Positions 51,342 through 60,188 are shown, counted from the first letter of the stretch. The stretch: DNA of 64,000 nucleotides from Mycolicibacterium gadium (GCF_010728925.1 NZ_AP022608.1:4340001-4404000); one strand, 5' to 3'. A program made the numbers and translations. Notes: generated by a model not told the origin, from the letters alone.

Positions 51342-52214
51342 ATGGGCAAGTATCTCGACCGCGCCAAACAGTTCTTCGGGCGCGATACGACCGGACTCTT
51401 GGACGGCGGGCGGTACGCTCTGGTACACACCCGCAGCCTCGAATTCGACGACCTACGACCCTATGTGCCGGGCGACGACGTCCGCGATATCGATTGGAAG
51501 GCCACCGCACGGTCGGGCCACGTCCTGATCAAACGCTTCGTCTCCGAGAAGCACCACAAGATTCTCGTCGTCGCCGACGCCGGCCGGAACAGCGCCGCCC
51601 AGGCGCCATCCGGCGAGCGCAAGCGTGACATCGCAGCCCATATCATCGGTGCCATCGGGCTGATCACGCTGCGCCGATCCGACGAGATCGGCATGGTGTT
51701 CGGCGACGTCCGTGGATGCGTGGACATCCGACTACGGCGCGGCGAGACACACATCGAGAGCATGCTGCACCGGTTCCATGACCATACCAGGTCCGGGCCA
51801 GCGCCCAGCAACGTTGTGACACAGCTGAATTGGGTGGCCAAGCATTATCGGCACCCGTTGTTGATCTTCGTCGTATCCGACGAGCCGGAGATCAGCGACG
51901 GTCTCGGTGAAACACTGACCCGACTGACAGCGCGCCATGACGTGCTCTGGGCCATGGTCGCTGACATGGCGGCGGTGGGTTCCGTCGACGACGAGGACGA
52001 CGGCTACGACGTTGCCGGCGGTCGGGTCGTCATGGGCGGCGCGGCGCTCGGACCGGAAGTCGTCGAGGCGTACCGCAAAGCCGAATTCAGCCGACGAGAA
52101 CACCTTTCGGGTTTCCTGACGATGCACGGCGTGCCCCACGCGAGGTTTACCGGCAGTACCCGTATCAGGGCCGGACTGACGGCGATGACCGGAGCGTTCG
52201 CCCGTGTCAGATGA
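51342..52214 (+). CDS. DUF58 protein
   Basis: A 290-residue DUF58 protein. LEFDDLRPYVPGDDVRDIDW is the family signature, and a VWA-like Rossmann domain follows (ILVVADAGRNSA). It lies 4 nt after the moxR gene and overlaps the next gene by 11 nt. DUF58 proteins are found with MoxR and VWA proteins and probably form the substrate-recognition part of that chaperone machine. The MIDAS-like motif here is DAGRNS, not DxSxS. Confidence 0.9.
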   Translation: MGKYLDRAKQFFGRDTTGLLDGGRYALVHTRSLEFDDLRPYVPGDDVRDIDWKATARSGHVLIKRFVSEKHHKILVVADAGRNSAAQAPSGERKRDIAAHIIGAIGLITLRRSDEIGMVFGDVRGCVDIRLRRGETHIESMLHRFHDHTRSGPAPSNVVTQLNWVAKHYRHPLLIFVVSDEPEISDGLGETLTRLTARHDVLWAMVADMAAVGSVDDEDDGYDVAGGRVVMGGAALGPEVVEAYRKAEFSRREHLSGFLTMHGVPHARFTGSTRIRAGLTAMTGAFARVR

Positions 52215-52677
52215 GCTGGTCCGGTTCGTCATCGGCCCCACGCCGTACTCGTCGTGGTGGTTGTGGCTGGCTTTCCTTTTGTCGTTGGTCCTGATCGGCT
52301 GGTACGCAGCGGTGTTCGTGTTCACGATGCCGGGGCGCCGGTTGCGCAGCCTGCCCGTCATCGGAACGGCGCGCAGTGAGTTGGTCAAACGGCGGTCCGC
52401 CCACGCCGTCCGCGCCATCGTCGACCGCTATCGCGGGGGTGAACTGGCGTCGGGCCCCGCCGCTGCGGCGGTCAGCCGCGAGCTGCGGGCGTTTCTGCAC
52501 GCGGCCACCGGCGTGCGTGCTGAATACATGCAAATCGACGCCATCGCCGCCGGCGAGTTAGCGGTAGCGGCACCGGTTTTGGCGGACCTGACCGACGCTC
52601 AGTTCAACGCCGATTCAAGCGTCGACGTCGCATCTGTGAGTGACTCCGCCGAGGAGTTGATCCGCACATGGAGCTGA
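52204..52677 (+). CDS. Single-pass membrane protein of the MoxR cluster
   Basis: A 157-residue protein beginning GTG, with one membrane helix near residues 16-40 (SWWLWLAFLLSLVLIGWYAA) and a cytoplasmic helical tail (VSRELRAFLHAATGV). The position corresponds to the DUF4381/DUF4129-type gene in other MoxR-VWA operons, but I cannot confirm the family. It overlaps the DUF58 gene and the next gene. Confidence 0.75.
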   Translation: MSDELVRFVIGPTPYSSWWLWLAFLLSLVLIGWYAAVFVFTMPGRRLRSLPVIGTARSELVKRRSAHAVRAIVDRYRGGELASGPAAAAVSRELRAFLHAATGVRAEYMQIDAIAAGELAVAAPVLADLTDAQFNADSSVDVASVSDSAEELIRTWS

Positions 52678-53633
52678 CGTGGTGGGTCGTGGCGATCACC
52701 GGATGCCTCGGATTGGCGAGCTGCATCGCGGCGGTGCTGCTGCAGCCGATGCGTGCCGAGCGGCGACGGCTACGTCTGCTGGCGAACGTCGACCGGCTGA
52801 CCAGCCTGCCGGAGTACCGACGCGCAGCGCGGCTGCGCACGCTGTCGGCCGTCGTCGCCATCACGCTGCTGACGGTGATCTTCGGAGCGGCGGCGGTCGC
52901 CGCCGCCCGCCCGATTGGATTGCCCTCGGCCGCAAGGCAATCCCAGGAAGCCCAGCCCGAGGACATCATGCTGTGCATGGGCGGTCCGCCAAGCGCGCCC
53001 GAGGTCCGGGCAACGCTGCGACACTTCGCGACCGAAGTCGGGAACTTCAGTACGCAGCGTATCGGGTTGACCACCGCCGACCGGCGAATCGTGCCGATGA
53101 CGCGCGACTATCAGTACGCAACAGGGCGATTCAATACCTACGCCGGTGGGTCGGACGATGCCGATACGTGGGCACCCGCCCTGGACTACGTGAACTACGC
53201 CGGCGGTGTCGAGGACGTGTTGGCGATGTGTCTGACGGGCTTTCCGTCGGTTGACCAGTCGAATGCACCGCGGCGTTCGCTCATCTACGTCGGACCCGGA
53301 TCCCTACGCACCCCCGGCGACCCCCGCCCCGCGCTGTTCACCCCCGACGGGGTCCGCGATCTGGCGCAGAAGGCCGACGTGCAGGTCAACCTTCTGTTCA
53401 CCGAGACGGACAACGGAGCGCTGGATGCACTCGCCCGCGAGAGCGGCGGCCGCTCGTTCCCGGTGAACTCGGATACGAATGCCGACCTGGCCGAGATCAG
53501 GGATCACCCACCGCCGTCGACTGAGTCCCAGAATGCAGCCGTCAGCGCCGTCGAAACACCCGACATACCAGTGGTATTGGCGCTGACGGCGCTCACCGCA
53601 TTGGTGCTGTGGCCGCTGGTGGTGCGACGATGA
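52668..53633 (+). CDS. VWA-like membrane protein without a MIDAS
   Basis: A 321-residue protein with N-terminal helices (residues 5-24 and 60-84) and a C-terminal helix (VVLALTALTALVLWPLVV). The middle has the von Willebrand A layout: ALDYVNYAGGVEDVLAMCLT, RRSLIYVGPGSLRTPGD and LARESGGRSFPVNSD. At the metal-site position it reads IMLCMGGPPSAP instead of DxSxS, so the MIDAS is missing. It probably acts as a structural partner to the second VWA gene, which overlaps it. Confidence 0.82.
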   Translation: MELTWWVVAITGCLGLASCIAAVLLQPMRAERRRLRLLANVDRLTSLPEYRRAARLRTLSAVVAITLLTVIFGAAAVAAARPIGLPSAARQSQEAQPEDIMLCMGGPPSAPEVRATLRHFATEVGNFSTQRIGLTTADRRIVPMTRDYQYATGRFNTYAGGSDDADTWAPALDYVNYAGGVEDVLAMCLTGFPSVDQSNAPRRSLIYVGPGSLRTPGDPRPALFTPDGVRDLAQKADVQVNLLFTETDNGALDALARESGGRSFPVNSDTNADLAEIRDHPPPSTESQNAAVSAVETPDIPVVLALTALTALVLWPLVVRR

Positions 53634-54562
53634 CGCTGCATCCGGTCCTGCCGACACTGCTCTTGGTCGCCATGGCGGTGCTGCTGATCGTCGCGCAGAT
53701 TCTCGCGTTGCGACGGTGGCGAGCCTCCGGGCGCAACCGGACGGCGCTATGGCGGTGGCTCCTCATCAGCGCCGCGGCTGTGCTTCTCGTCTTGTCAGCG
53801 AGTCGTGTGGTGATCCTCGCCGACGACGAGAGCACGACGCGCAGCGCGGGCGACCTGGAGCCGAACGTGTTCCTTGTCGTCGACCGATCACCGGACATGG
53901 CGGTTCGTGACCTCGACGGCCGCACCCGAATGGACGTCGCGCGCGACGACCTCGAGGTCTTGGTCGACCGCTATCCGCGTGCACGCTTCGCGGTCATCGG
54001 GTTCGCGTCCGCTCCGTCGCTGGACTGGCCGCTGTCGGCTGATACCTGGAGCCTGCGGCCGGTCCTGGACACCTTGGTCCCGTATGCGTCCGGGCCGGAC
54101 ACCGCCACGCAGACCAACGCCGGGGCGGCGGGCACCGTGTTGCGGTACCAGTTGATCAGCGCGGTTCAGCAATATCCGCGGGCCAAGACGCTCGTCTTCT
54201 ATCTGGGCACGGGCGCGCCTGAGTCAGAGCTTCCGCCAAGGGAATTCGCGCCTCCTGCGGGATCGGTCGACGGTGGCGCTGTGCTCGGCTACGGCACTTC
54301 CGCCGACGAGGCCACGCTACGGGGCGTCGCCGATCAACTCGGCGTCCCCTACGTCGCGCGGCCCGACGCCGCACCTCTGTCCGCGGAGCTGCCGGACGGC
54401 GCAGCGGACGCGCCGACCACCGCCGTCGCCTCAGTCGAATCAGGCACCGAGACGTACTGGTTGCCGGCCGTCGGCGCCGCGGTCCTCATCCTGATCGAGC
54501 TCTACCTCGTGCTGCGTGACCTCCGGCGTAACCGAGTCGTCAGCGTGGAGGTGGCCACGTGA
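53630..54562 (+). CDS. VWA-domain membrane protein with a partial MIDAS
   Basis: A 310-residue protein. Two N-terminal helices (residues 7-25 and 43-60) and a C-terminal helix (AVGAAVLILIELYLVL) flank a VWA domain with VFLVVDRSPDMAVRD, VDRYPRARFAVIGFASA and LVFYLGTGAPESE. The metal motif is DRSPD where DxSxS is expected, so the last serine is Asp. ATG 53630 overlaps the previous stop and the next gene overlaps its end. The pair resembles BatA/BatB-type proteins. Confidence 0.85.
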   Translation: MTLHPVLPTLLLVAMAVLLIVAQILALRRWRASGRNRTALWRWLLISAAAVLLVLSASRVVILADDESTTRSAGDLEPNVFLVVDRSPDMAVRDLDGRTRMDVARDDLEVLVDRYPRARFAVIGFASAPSLDWPLSADTWSLRPVLDTLVPYASGPDTATQTNAGAAGTVLRYQLISAVQQYPRAKTLVFYLGTGAPESELPPREFAPPAGSVDGGAVLGYGTSADEATLRGVADQLGVPYVARPDAAPLSAELPDGAADAPTTAVASVESGTETYWLPAVGAAVLILIELYLVLRDLRRNRVVSVEVAT

Positions 54563-55278
54563 GCTGGTGGGGAAGCGGCTCCGCGCGGCTGCGGCTGCGG
54601 CGGCGATTGCTGGTGTTCTCCGCGCCCATCGCGCTGCTTCTCGTCGTGGTGATCGTCAAGTCGGTTTCGGTGGTGATCGCGGGGGAGTCGGCCGTCTCGG
54701 CGTTCGCCGAGCGGGACAATGCAGGGTTACGCCGCGCGGTCGACTCGCTGACGGTCCTCAATGTCATCGAACCGGCCAAAGCGTATTTCGCGGCGGGCAG
54801 TCTCGCGGTGCTCGACAACAGGCTGGAGGAGGCGGACCGCCAGTTCAGCGAAAGTCTGTCGCGCACGGAGGTCGGTGAATCGTGTTCGGTGCGGGTCAAT
54901 CTCGAACTCGTCCGCGAGACGCTGGGCGACCGGGCGGCTGCCGTGCTCGACGGCCGAACCGCGGCCGCATACTTCATCGGTGCGCGCACCCTGGTTCAGG
55001 AAGCTCCGCAGGGGTGCTTCGCGGGCAACACCGATCCGGATCCGCAACGGCAGGCGTTACGCGACGAGGCACTGCCCCGTCTGAATCAGAAGATCGGCGC
55101 CGCGCAGGCCGCGCCACCACCGCCCCCGCAGCCGAACGTCCCTATTGCGCCGCCGCCACCGGCGCAAGCAGGAGGGACTTCCACCGATACCGACGCGCAA
55201 TTACGCCTCGAACCCGGCACACCGATGGAGCAACTGCAGCAGATACTGCGTGACGCCGCGGAGCGCGACGGGACGTGA
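54559..55278 (+). CDS. Membrane-anchored TPR-like protein of the MoxR cluster
   Basis: A 239-residue protein beginning GTG. One N-terminal helix (residues 15-35) is followed by an alpha-helical domain that looks TPR-like (AKAYFAAGSLAVLDNRLEEA and ADRQFSESLSRTE), then a proline-rich linker and a short C-terminal helix (MEQLQQILRDAAE). It overlaps the VWA gene by 4 nt. The gene order matches the TPR-containing last member of Bat-type operons. Confidence 0.78.
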   Translation: MSWWGSGSARLRLRRRLLVFSAPIALLLVVVIVKSVSVVIAGESAVSAFAERDNAGLRRAVDSLTVLNVIEPAKAYFAAGSLAVLDNRLEEADRQFSESLSRTEVGESCSVRVNLELVRETLGDRAAAVLDGRTAAAYFIGARTLVQEAPQGCFAGNTDPDPQRQALRDEALPRLNQKIGAAQAAPPPPPQPNVPIAPPPPAQAGGTSTDTDAQLRLEPGTPMEQLQQILRDAAERDGT

Positions 55279-55282
55279 TCGG

Positions 55283-55564
55283 TTAGCCGCCGCCGGTGAC
55301 GATGTTCGACGACAGCGTGAGCATCTGGCCGTTCTTGCAGACGCCCCAGCGGCCGCCCCAGCCGGACGTCCACACCACGGGCTCGCCGAGCCAGACCTGG
55401 GTCGGCTTCGGCGGGGCGTGGGGTGGCGGTACCTCGCCCTGAGGAATGGAGCACGGAGGCGGCTGGGCAATCGCGAGCCCGGCACCGAAGCCGAGGCTCG
55501 CCGCAGCGAGCCCGCCTGCGAAGGAAATCGCGGCGACAGTGGTCTTGATCGAAGGCATCTGCAT
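55283..55564 (-). CDS. Small secreted protein
   Basis: A 93-residue protein (91 if ATG 55558 is used). A signal peptide with Ala-rich core (TVAAISFAGGLAAASLGFGA) precedes a proline-rich mature region and a Trp/Gly-rich end (VWTSGWGGRWGVCKNGQML). It contains two cysteines (CSIPQG and VCKNG). Small mycobacterial secreted proteins of this sort have unknown function. The end converges with the MoxR cluster. Confidence 0.72.
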   Translation of the reverse strand: MQMPSIKTTVAAISFAGGLAAASLGFGAGLAIAQPPPCSIPQGEVPPPHAPPKPTQVWLGEPVVWTSGWGGRWGVCKNGQMLTLSSNIVTGGG

Positions 55565-55664
55565 CACTCCAGCGTCGCGACTCATCCGGCTAATTAGTAG
55601 ACGTAACCACCTTACGTGATGGCTAAACACGCGGGCAGCACTGTGACACCCGGACCGCGAAATG

Positions 55665-55670
55665 TAACGT
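55665..55670 (+). promoter_or_regulatory. -10 element of a leaderless SDR transcript
   Basis: TAACGT is followed by six bases and the ATG at 55677, the mycobacterial leaderless arrangement. Confidence 0.6.
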
Positions 55671-55676
55671 TCGAGT

Positions 55677-56516
55677 ATGACTCGAATCTCGGTGATCACA
55701 GGCGGTGCGGGCGGGATGGGGCTGGCCACGGCGAAGATCGTCGGGCGCGACCACACCTTGGTGCTCTGCGACGTCAGGCAGGAACGTCTGGACGCCGCCG
55801 CCGAGACGCTGAAGGGTCTCGGAATCACCGCTACCGCCGTCAACTGCGACGTCACCGACCGGTCGGCGGTCACCCGGCTGTTCGAAACGGCAACCAGCCT
55901 CGGGACCCTCGCCTCCGTCATCCACACGGCGGGAGTCAGCCCCAGCATGGGCGACGCCGACTACGTCATGCGGACCAACGCGGTGGGCACGGTCAACGTC
56001 GACGAGGTCTTCTACGAGACGGCGCCCGCGGGCGCGGCGATCGTCAACGTCGCATCGATGGCGGCCCACATCCTGCCCGATGAGCTCATTCCGGCCGCGG
56101 AGTTTCCGAAAGCCCTGACCGACGAAGCAGCCTTCATGGCGGCGGTACTGCCTGCCTGCGACATCGCCGGCGACGAGGCGCGATCAGGCATCGCCTACGC
56201 CATCAGCAAGAGCTTCGTCCGGTGGTATAGCGCATCGCAGTGCGAGCGGTTCAACGGCAAAGGTCTGCGCATCGTCTCGGTCTCTCCGGGGTCCGTCGAC
56301 ACCGAGATGGGCAGGCTCGAGGAGCAGGCAGGCGCCGGAGCGATGGTCGCCGACGCCGCGGTCCCGCGCTGGGGCAAGGCCGAGGAGATGGCCGACCTGC
56401 TGGCGTTCTGCGTCAGCGACAAAGCCGGCTATCTCACCGGCACCGACATCCTCAACGACGGCGGTGTGGTCGCCTCGATGAAGGAACGTGCCAGGGTCGC
56501 CGCCCAAAACGGTTGA
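55677..56516 (+). CDS. Short-chain dehydrogenase/reductase
   Basis: A 279-residue classical SDR. TGGAGGMGLATA at residues 8-19 binds the nucleotide, YAISK provides the catalytic Tyr and Lys, and the end has SPGSVDTEMG and LTGTDILNDGG. An insert of about 40 residues (ILPDELIPAAEFPKAL onward) between the serine and tyrosine widens the substrate pocket. It resembles SDRs acting on steroids or long-chain substrates, but the specificity is not fixed. Confidence 0.9.
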   Translation: MTRISVITGGAGGMGLATAKIVGRDHTLVLCDVRQERLDAAAETLKGLGITATAVNCDVTDRSAVTRLFETATSLGTLASVIHTAGVSPSMGDADYVMRTNAVGTVNVDEVFYETAPAGAAIVNVASMAAHILPDELIPAAEFPKALTDEAAFMAAVLPACDIAGDEARSGIAYAISKSFVRWYSASQCERFNGKGLRIVSVSPGSVDTEMGRLEEQAGAGAMVADAAVPRWGKAEEMADLLAFCVSDKAGYLTGTDILNDGGVVASMKERARVAAQNG

Positions 56517-56528
56517 GCCGCAACGGCG

Positions 56529-57359
56529 TCAGCCGCGGTAGTGGGCGACCTTCTCGGCGAACTCGTCGAGTATCCGCAGCGACTCCTCGCGCGGTTTGGT
56601 GGGCAGCAGCAGTCCGACCTGTCCGAACCCGAGCTCTTCCACTGCGCGCCAGTAGTCGGGATCGGCTGGTGTACCAAACTGAGACAACGGCACATCGTGG
56701 CGGGCGCCGTCGCGCAGTTGTCCGACGCGCTTGGCCAGGTGCTCCACCGGGAGCGGGTTGGAGATCCAGCCCGCTTCATGCCGGATCACGCGTTTGACGG
56801 TCGCATCGGAATCGCCACCGATGTAAATCGGCGGATGCGGTTTCCGGACCGGCTTGGGGCGCAGATAGGACGAATCGAAGTCGACGTACTTGCCGTGATA
56901 CTCGGCGGGCTCGTCGGTCCACAGAGTCGTGATCGCCTCGATCCGTTCGTCGAGTAGCGCGCCGCGCGTCTTCGGGTCCGTGCCGTGGTGACGCAGCTCC
57001 TCGATGTTCCAGCCCGCGCCGACCCCGAACACGAACCGGCCGCCGGAGATCAGGTCGATGCTCGCGGCTTCCTTCGCGGTGATGATCGGATCCCGCTGAA
57101 TGAGCAGAGCAATCCCGGTGACGAGCTCGATTCTGGAGGTCACGGCCGCAGCGGCGGCCAACGTGACGAACGGGTCCAGCGTCCGGTAGTAGATCGACGG
57201 GAGCTCGCCGCCCATCGGATACGCCGACTCCCGGCTCGCGGGAATATGCGTGTGCTCGGCGATGACGAGCGAGTCGAAACCGCGCTCCTCGATGGCCTGC
57301 GCGAGCGATACCGGGTCGATGCCGTCGTCGGTGACGAATGTGGCGATCCCGAATTTCAT
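56529..57359 (-). CDS. Luciferase-like F420-dependent oxidoreductase
   Basis: A 276-residue LLM-family (beta/alpha)8 protein. MKFGIATFVTDDGIDPVSLA, SLVIAEHTHIP, RIELVTGIALLIQRDPIITA and GGRFVFGVGAGWNIEELRHH are typical of F420-dependent monooxygenase/reductases in the TIGR03619-like group. The substrate is unknown. It converges with the SDR gene. Mycobacteria have dozens of such paralogues. Confidence 0.9.
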   Translation of the reverse strand: MKFGIATFVTDDGIDPVSLAQAIEERGFDSLVIAEHTHIPASRESAYPMGGELPSIYYRTLDPFVTLAAAAAVTSRIELVTGIALLIQRDPIITAKEAASIDLISGGRFVFGVGAGWNIEELRHHGTDPKTRGALLDERIEAITTLWTDEPAEYHGKYVDFDSSYLRPKPVRKPHPPIYIGGDSDATVKRVIRHEAGWISNPLPVEHLAKRVGQLRDGARHDVPLSQFGTPADPDYWRAVEELGFGQVGLLLPTKPREESLRILDEFAEKVAHYRG

Positions 57360-57477
57360 GAAGCACTCCCGTCGTCTTGATGCTCAAGGCCGCAACTACG
57401 CCGAGTATTCCCTCGCCGGCAGCCGGGCGAGCGTTTTGTTCAAGACCGGGCAGCAGCCGACCGTCGACGCTGTGCAC

Positions 57478-58131
57478 ATGAGCGAACAGACCTTCACACC
57501 GGCCGCCGGGCGCTTGGCCCCGACGCGGTTCTACGACCCCGTCGTCGCACTGACACGTGAAAGACTGTGGCGGTCACTGGCCGCGATGTACGTTGCACCG
57601 CGGCCCGGCGACGTCATCGCCGACGTAGGTTGCGGCACTGGGTCGTTGGCCGTGCTCCTCGGTCGGGTGGAACCGCGCGTACAGATCATCGGGCTGGACC
57701 CCGACCGCGAAGTGCTTGCCCTGGCACGCGGTAAGGCCGAAGCGGCCGGGGTCACGGTGGATTGGCGCGTGAGCATGGGTGACGCGCTGGTGGACGCGGT
57801 GGGCGCGAGCTCGGTGGATACGGTGGTATCCAGCTTGGTGCTCCACCAATGCCCGCTCCGGATGAAGCGAGCCATACTCGCCGCAATCCATGACGTGTTG
57901 AAGCCCGGCGGGAAAGTGGTGATCGCCGACTTCGGGCTGCAGCGTACGACGCTTATGCGTACGGCATTCCGCATCGTTGCGCTGGCCGACGGGAAAGAGG
58001 ACACCCAGCCTAACGCCGACGGCGTGGTGCCGAAGCTGTTGTCCGAGTACGGATTCAAAGACGTCCGCGAGGCAGAGGTCGTACCGACGGTGAGCGGTTC
58101 GATCTCCGTCTACGTCGCAGGCAAGGCCTGA
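57478..58131 (+). CDS. Class I SAM-dependent methyltransferase
   Basis: A 217-residue methyltransferase. VIADVGCGTGSLAVLLG near residues 41-57 is SAM motif I, with IIGLDPDREVL (motif II) and LKPGGKVVIADFGLQ (post-motif region). It is of the UbiE/COQ5-like small-molecule type; the substrate is unknown. ATG 57478 (MSEQTFTPAAGRLAPTRFYD) is chosen over a frame that reads antisense to the LLM gene. Its end overlaps the convergent AraC gene by 22 bp. Confidence 0.9.
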   Translation: MSEQTFTPAAGRLAPTRFYDPVVALTRERLWRSLAAMYVAPRPGDVIADVGCGTGSLAVLLGRVEPRVQIIGLDPDREVLALARGKAEAAGVTVDWRVSMGDALVDAVGASSVDTVVSSLVLHQCPLRMKRAILAAIHDVLKPGGKVVIADFGLQRTTLMRTAFRIVALADGKEDTQPNADGVVPKLLSEYGFKDVREAEVVPTVSGSISVYVAGKA

Positions 58132-58790
58132 CTTCGCACAATCGGCAGCAGGCCTGCGGGCGTGAGTCCCATCATCTCGCGCATCTGGCGGGTGAGATGG
58201 GCCTGATCCGCGAAGCCCGCCTCGGTCGCCGCGTCCGCCAATGACCGACCCTGTTGCAGCGCCTCGGCGGCACGTCGTAGCCGCGTCCACACCCGCCAGC
58301 GGGCCAACGGCATTCCCAACTGCTGTCGCGCGAGCGCGCGTAGACGCTGGGGCGAGAGGCCGATCTGCGTCGCCAGATCGGGGAGCGCAATGTGGCTGCC
58401 CGCCAGGGCATTCAGTGCGCGGACCAGTCGCGGATCCAGGTCGTCGGAGCGGCGATTACCCGCCGGCCGGACGTCGTCCTCGCTCAGGTTCCGTAGTTCG
58501 GGTGCCGCGCAGATGCCGTTGCCGTAGCGCTCGCGCAGCCCGTCGGCGAACGCGCAGTGTGGTTCGACGAAGTAGGTGAGTACGTCCGCTGTCGCGAGCA
58601 GGCAGTGCCGCTGCATGGGCGATACCGCGAGCGCCGAGGCCCGGTGGGTGACGTCGGCACCGTCCACGACGCCGACGTCGTCGCCCATCCCGATCATGAT
58701 CTGGAACGCGGCATGACGATGCAGGGTTCCTGCGGTTGTCGGGCCTCGGTACACCGCGTAACCCTCGCCGATAGCGAAGCGAGGAATCAC
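58110..58790 (-). CDS. AraC-family regulator
   Basis: About 226 residues from GTG 58790 (VIPRFAIGEGYAVYRGPTTA). An N-terminal cupin-like domain contains HRHAAFQIMIGM. The C-terminal AraC DNA-binding domain is ALPDLATQIGLSPQRLRALA and then AATEAGFADQAHLTRQMREM then MGLTPAG. It lies 16 nt after the GH16 gene on the same strand, so both may share a transcript, and it could regulate glucan use. The frame further upstream is an artefact. Confidence 0.85.
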   Translation of the reverse strand: MIPRFAIGEGYAVYRGPTTAGTLHRHAAFQIMIGMGDDVGVVDGADVTHRASALAVSPMQRHCLLATADVLTYFVEPHCAFADGLRERYGNGICAAPELRNLSEDDVRPAGNRRSDDLDPRLVRALNALAGSHIALPDLATQIGLSPQRLRALARQQLGMPLARWRVWTRLRRAAEALQQGRSLADAATEAGFADQAHLTRQMREMMGLTPAGLLPIVRSQALPAT

Positions 58791-58806
58791 GCTGACGCCC
58801 AGCGTC

Positions 58807-59613
58807 TTACCAGACGCGAACCCAGTCGACGAGCATCTCCGCGGGGTAGCTGCCGCCGCTGGGATCCCCGCCGCCGGACCCGGCGACGGCGAGACCCAAG
58901 ATCGGGAACAGCGTGTATCCGGGCGTATTGAACTGGTAATTGGGCAAGCTGTCGGGCGTGACGGTGAAGTACGGTGCCGCACCAGGGGTGTGGTCCAGCC
59001 AGAAGCTGAAGCCCGATTCCGTCCATTGTGTGCGCCATCGGTGCCACGCGCTGTCCGGTGCGATGGTGTGGCTGACGTGTTCGCCGCCGTTGAGGTTGGC
59101 GTGGACGGTGGTTCCAGGAGCCCAGCTGCCGTTGCCGTACCACTCGATGATGTCGACCTCGCCGCCGTTCTGCGGACTGTTGTTGGCCAGATACCAGGCC
59201 GGCCAGCACCCGGGGGTCAGGCAGTCGAACTTGACCCGAGCCTCCCAGGTGGTGTTGATGGGCCCGCGGTACCTGCCGAACAGTTTGCCGCTGTAGTAGG
59301 TGTCGCCGTCCTTGGCGGCGCGGAGGACGAGGTTGGAGTTGCCGTCGACAAAGAGGTTGCGTCGGTCGTCGCGGTACTGGCCGACGTTCTCAGGCAACTC
59401 CCAGAAGGTGGGGTCCTCCATGGTCTCGCGTTCGTACGCGGGCTCCCATTTCGAGAAGTCGGGGGCCGAACCGGCCTCTCCGTCGAAGTTGTCCTCGAAG
59501 AGGTACTTGGCGGCTGGCGGATCAGCGTGTGCGGCGGGCACGGACACGGTGGCGGCAAGCGCGCCGATGCCGGCGATCTGCATGACGCGACGACGATTCA
59601 GTTCAGGAACCAC
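58807..59613 (-). CDS. Tat-exported GH16 endo-beta-1,3-glucanase (Rv0315-like)
   Basis: About 268 residues from GTG 59613. A twin-arginine signal (PELNRRRVMQIAGIGALAAT with an AHAD cleavage region) precedes a GH16 jelly roll containing NLVLRAAKDGD, the catalytic EVDIIE in GGEVDIIEWYGNGSW (nucleophile and acid/base glutamates), HRWRTQWTESGFSFWLD and EMLVDWVRVW. The protein matches M. tuberculosis Rv0315, a secreted beta-1,3-glucanase-like antigen. TAAGCGCTTA lies 10 nt before the start, possibly an operator. AraC follows downstream. Confidence 0.92.
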   Translation of the reverse strand: MVPELNRRRVMQIAGIGALAATVSVPAAHADPPAAKYLFEDNFDGEAGSAPDFSKWEPAYERETMEDPTFWELPENVGQYRDDRRNLFVDGNSNLVLRAAKDGDTYYSGKLFGRYRGPINTTWEARVKFDCLTPGCWPAWYLANNSPQNGGEVDIIEWYGNGSWAPGTTVHANLNGGEHVSHTIAPDSAWHRWRTQWTESGFSFWLDHTPGAAPYFTVTPDSLPNYQFNTPGYTLFPILGLAVAGSGGGDPSGGSYPAEMLVDWVRVW

Positions 59614-59622
59614 AGGAATAGG

Positions 59623-59632
59623 TAAGCGCTTA
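59623..59632. promoter_or_regulatory. Palindrome TAAGCGCTTA upstream of GH16
   Basis: A perfect 10-bp palindrome 10 nt before the glucanase start. The AAGCGCTT core resembles LacI-family operators, though no LacI gene is in the window. Confidence 0.4.
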
Positions 59633-59858
59633 TGCCGCCGAAGCGCAAACCCCTTCCGACCTCGACGGCCGTCGGGCCGGCGTCCCCGGCATGAGTACGG
59701 CGTCCATCCAAACCGGCCCGACACGCGCCCCCACCAGCACTCGAAGGGCAGTTCCCAACACCATAAAGGGGTCGTCGGTCGGTTCGCCGACCGTCGCGGC
59801 CAAGGCAGCACCGATGTTCAGCATGACGGTGATGTCGACGTGCTCGTTCGGGCGCCAG

Positions 59859-60141
59859 CGACCTACATGTCGGAGGCGACGTGGGTCCACCTGCTGGGCG
59901 TGATCTTCCTCATGCTCTTACGGCCGCTGGGCGGACTGCTCAGCGACCGCGTTCCTCATCCTGGCCGTCGGCTACATCATCATCACCGGCTACACGTCGG
60001 TGAACGCGATCGCGAGGGCGGAGCTGCTCCCCGCCGAAATCCGCGCGCTGGGTGATCATCGGTGTGAGCTTGCTGGTCTACATCTTCGGGCTGAAGAACA
60101 AGAGCGAGACGGTGCTGGATCGCGAGCGACATTGTCGCTGA
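59859..60141 (+). pseudogene. Decayed MHS-family MFS transporter
   Basis: Three fragments in three frames recall an MHS permease. The first reads ATYMSEATWVHLLGVIFLML then RPLGGLLSDR (a TM7-8 region). The second, shifted, reads TAFLILAVGYIIITGYTSVN and AIARAELLPAEIRALG (a TM10 and loop region). The third, shifted again, reads GVSLLVYIFGLKNKSETVLD and a stop near 60141. The joins suggest deletions of tens of codons. The gene is dead. The DUF222/HNH gene begins 47 nt downstream. The 59614-59858 stretch contains no recognised gene apart from a minus-strand frame of unknown kind. Confidence 0.75.
60125..60139. repeat. 15-bp palindrome between the MFS relic and the HNH gene
   Basis: AGCGACA-T-TGTCGCT is a perfect 7-1-7 inverted repeat at the junction of the transporter relic and the 13E12-type gene. 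It may mark the element boundary or be an operator. Confidence 0.5.
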
Positions 60142-60188
60142 TATGTTGCGGCCCAAGACTTGTCGGACCCTTCTGCTTTGATGGGGTC

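Noticed and set aside
59630..59890. Minus-strand frame MLNIGAALAATVGEPTDD...
   Set aside because: It looks somewhat coding-like, but no family was recognised and it partly overlaps the MFS relic; not called.
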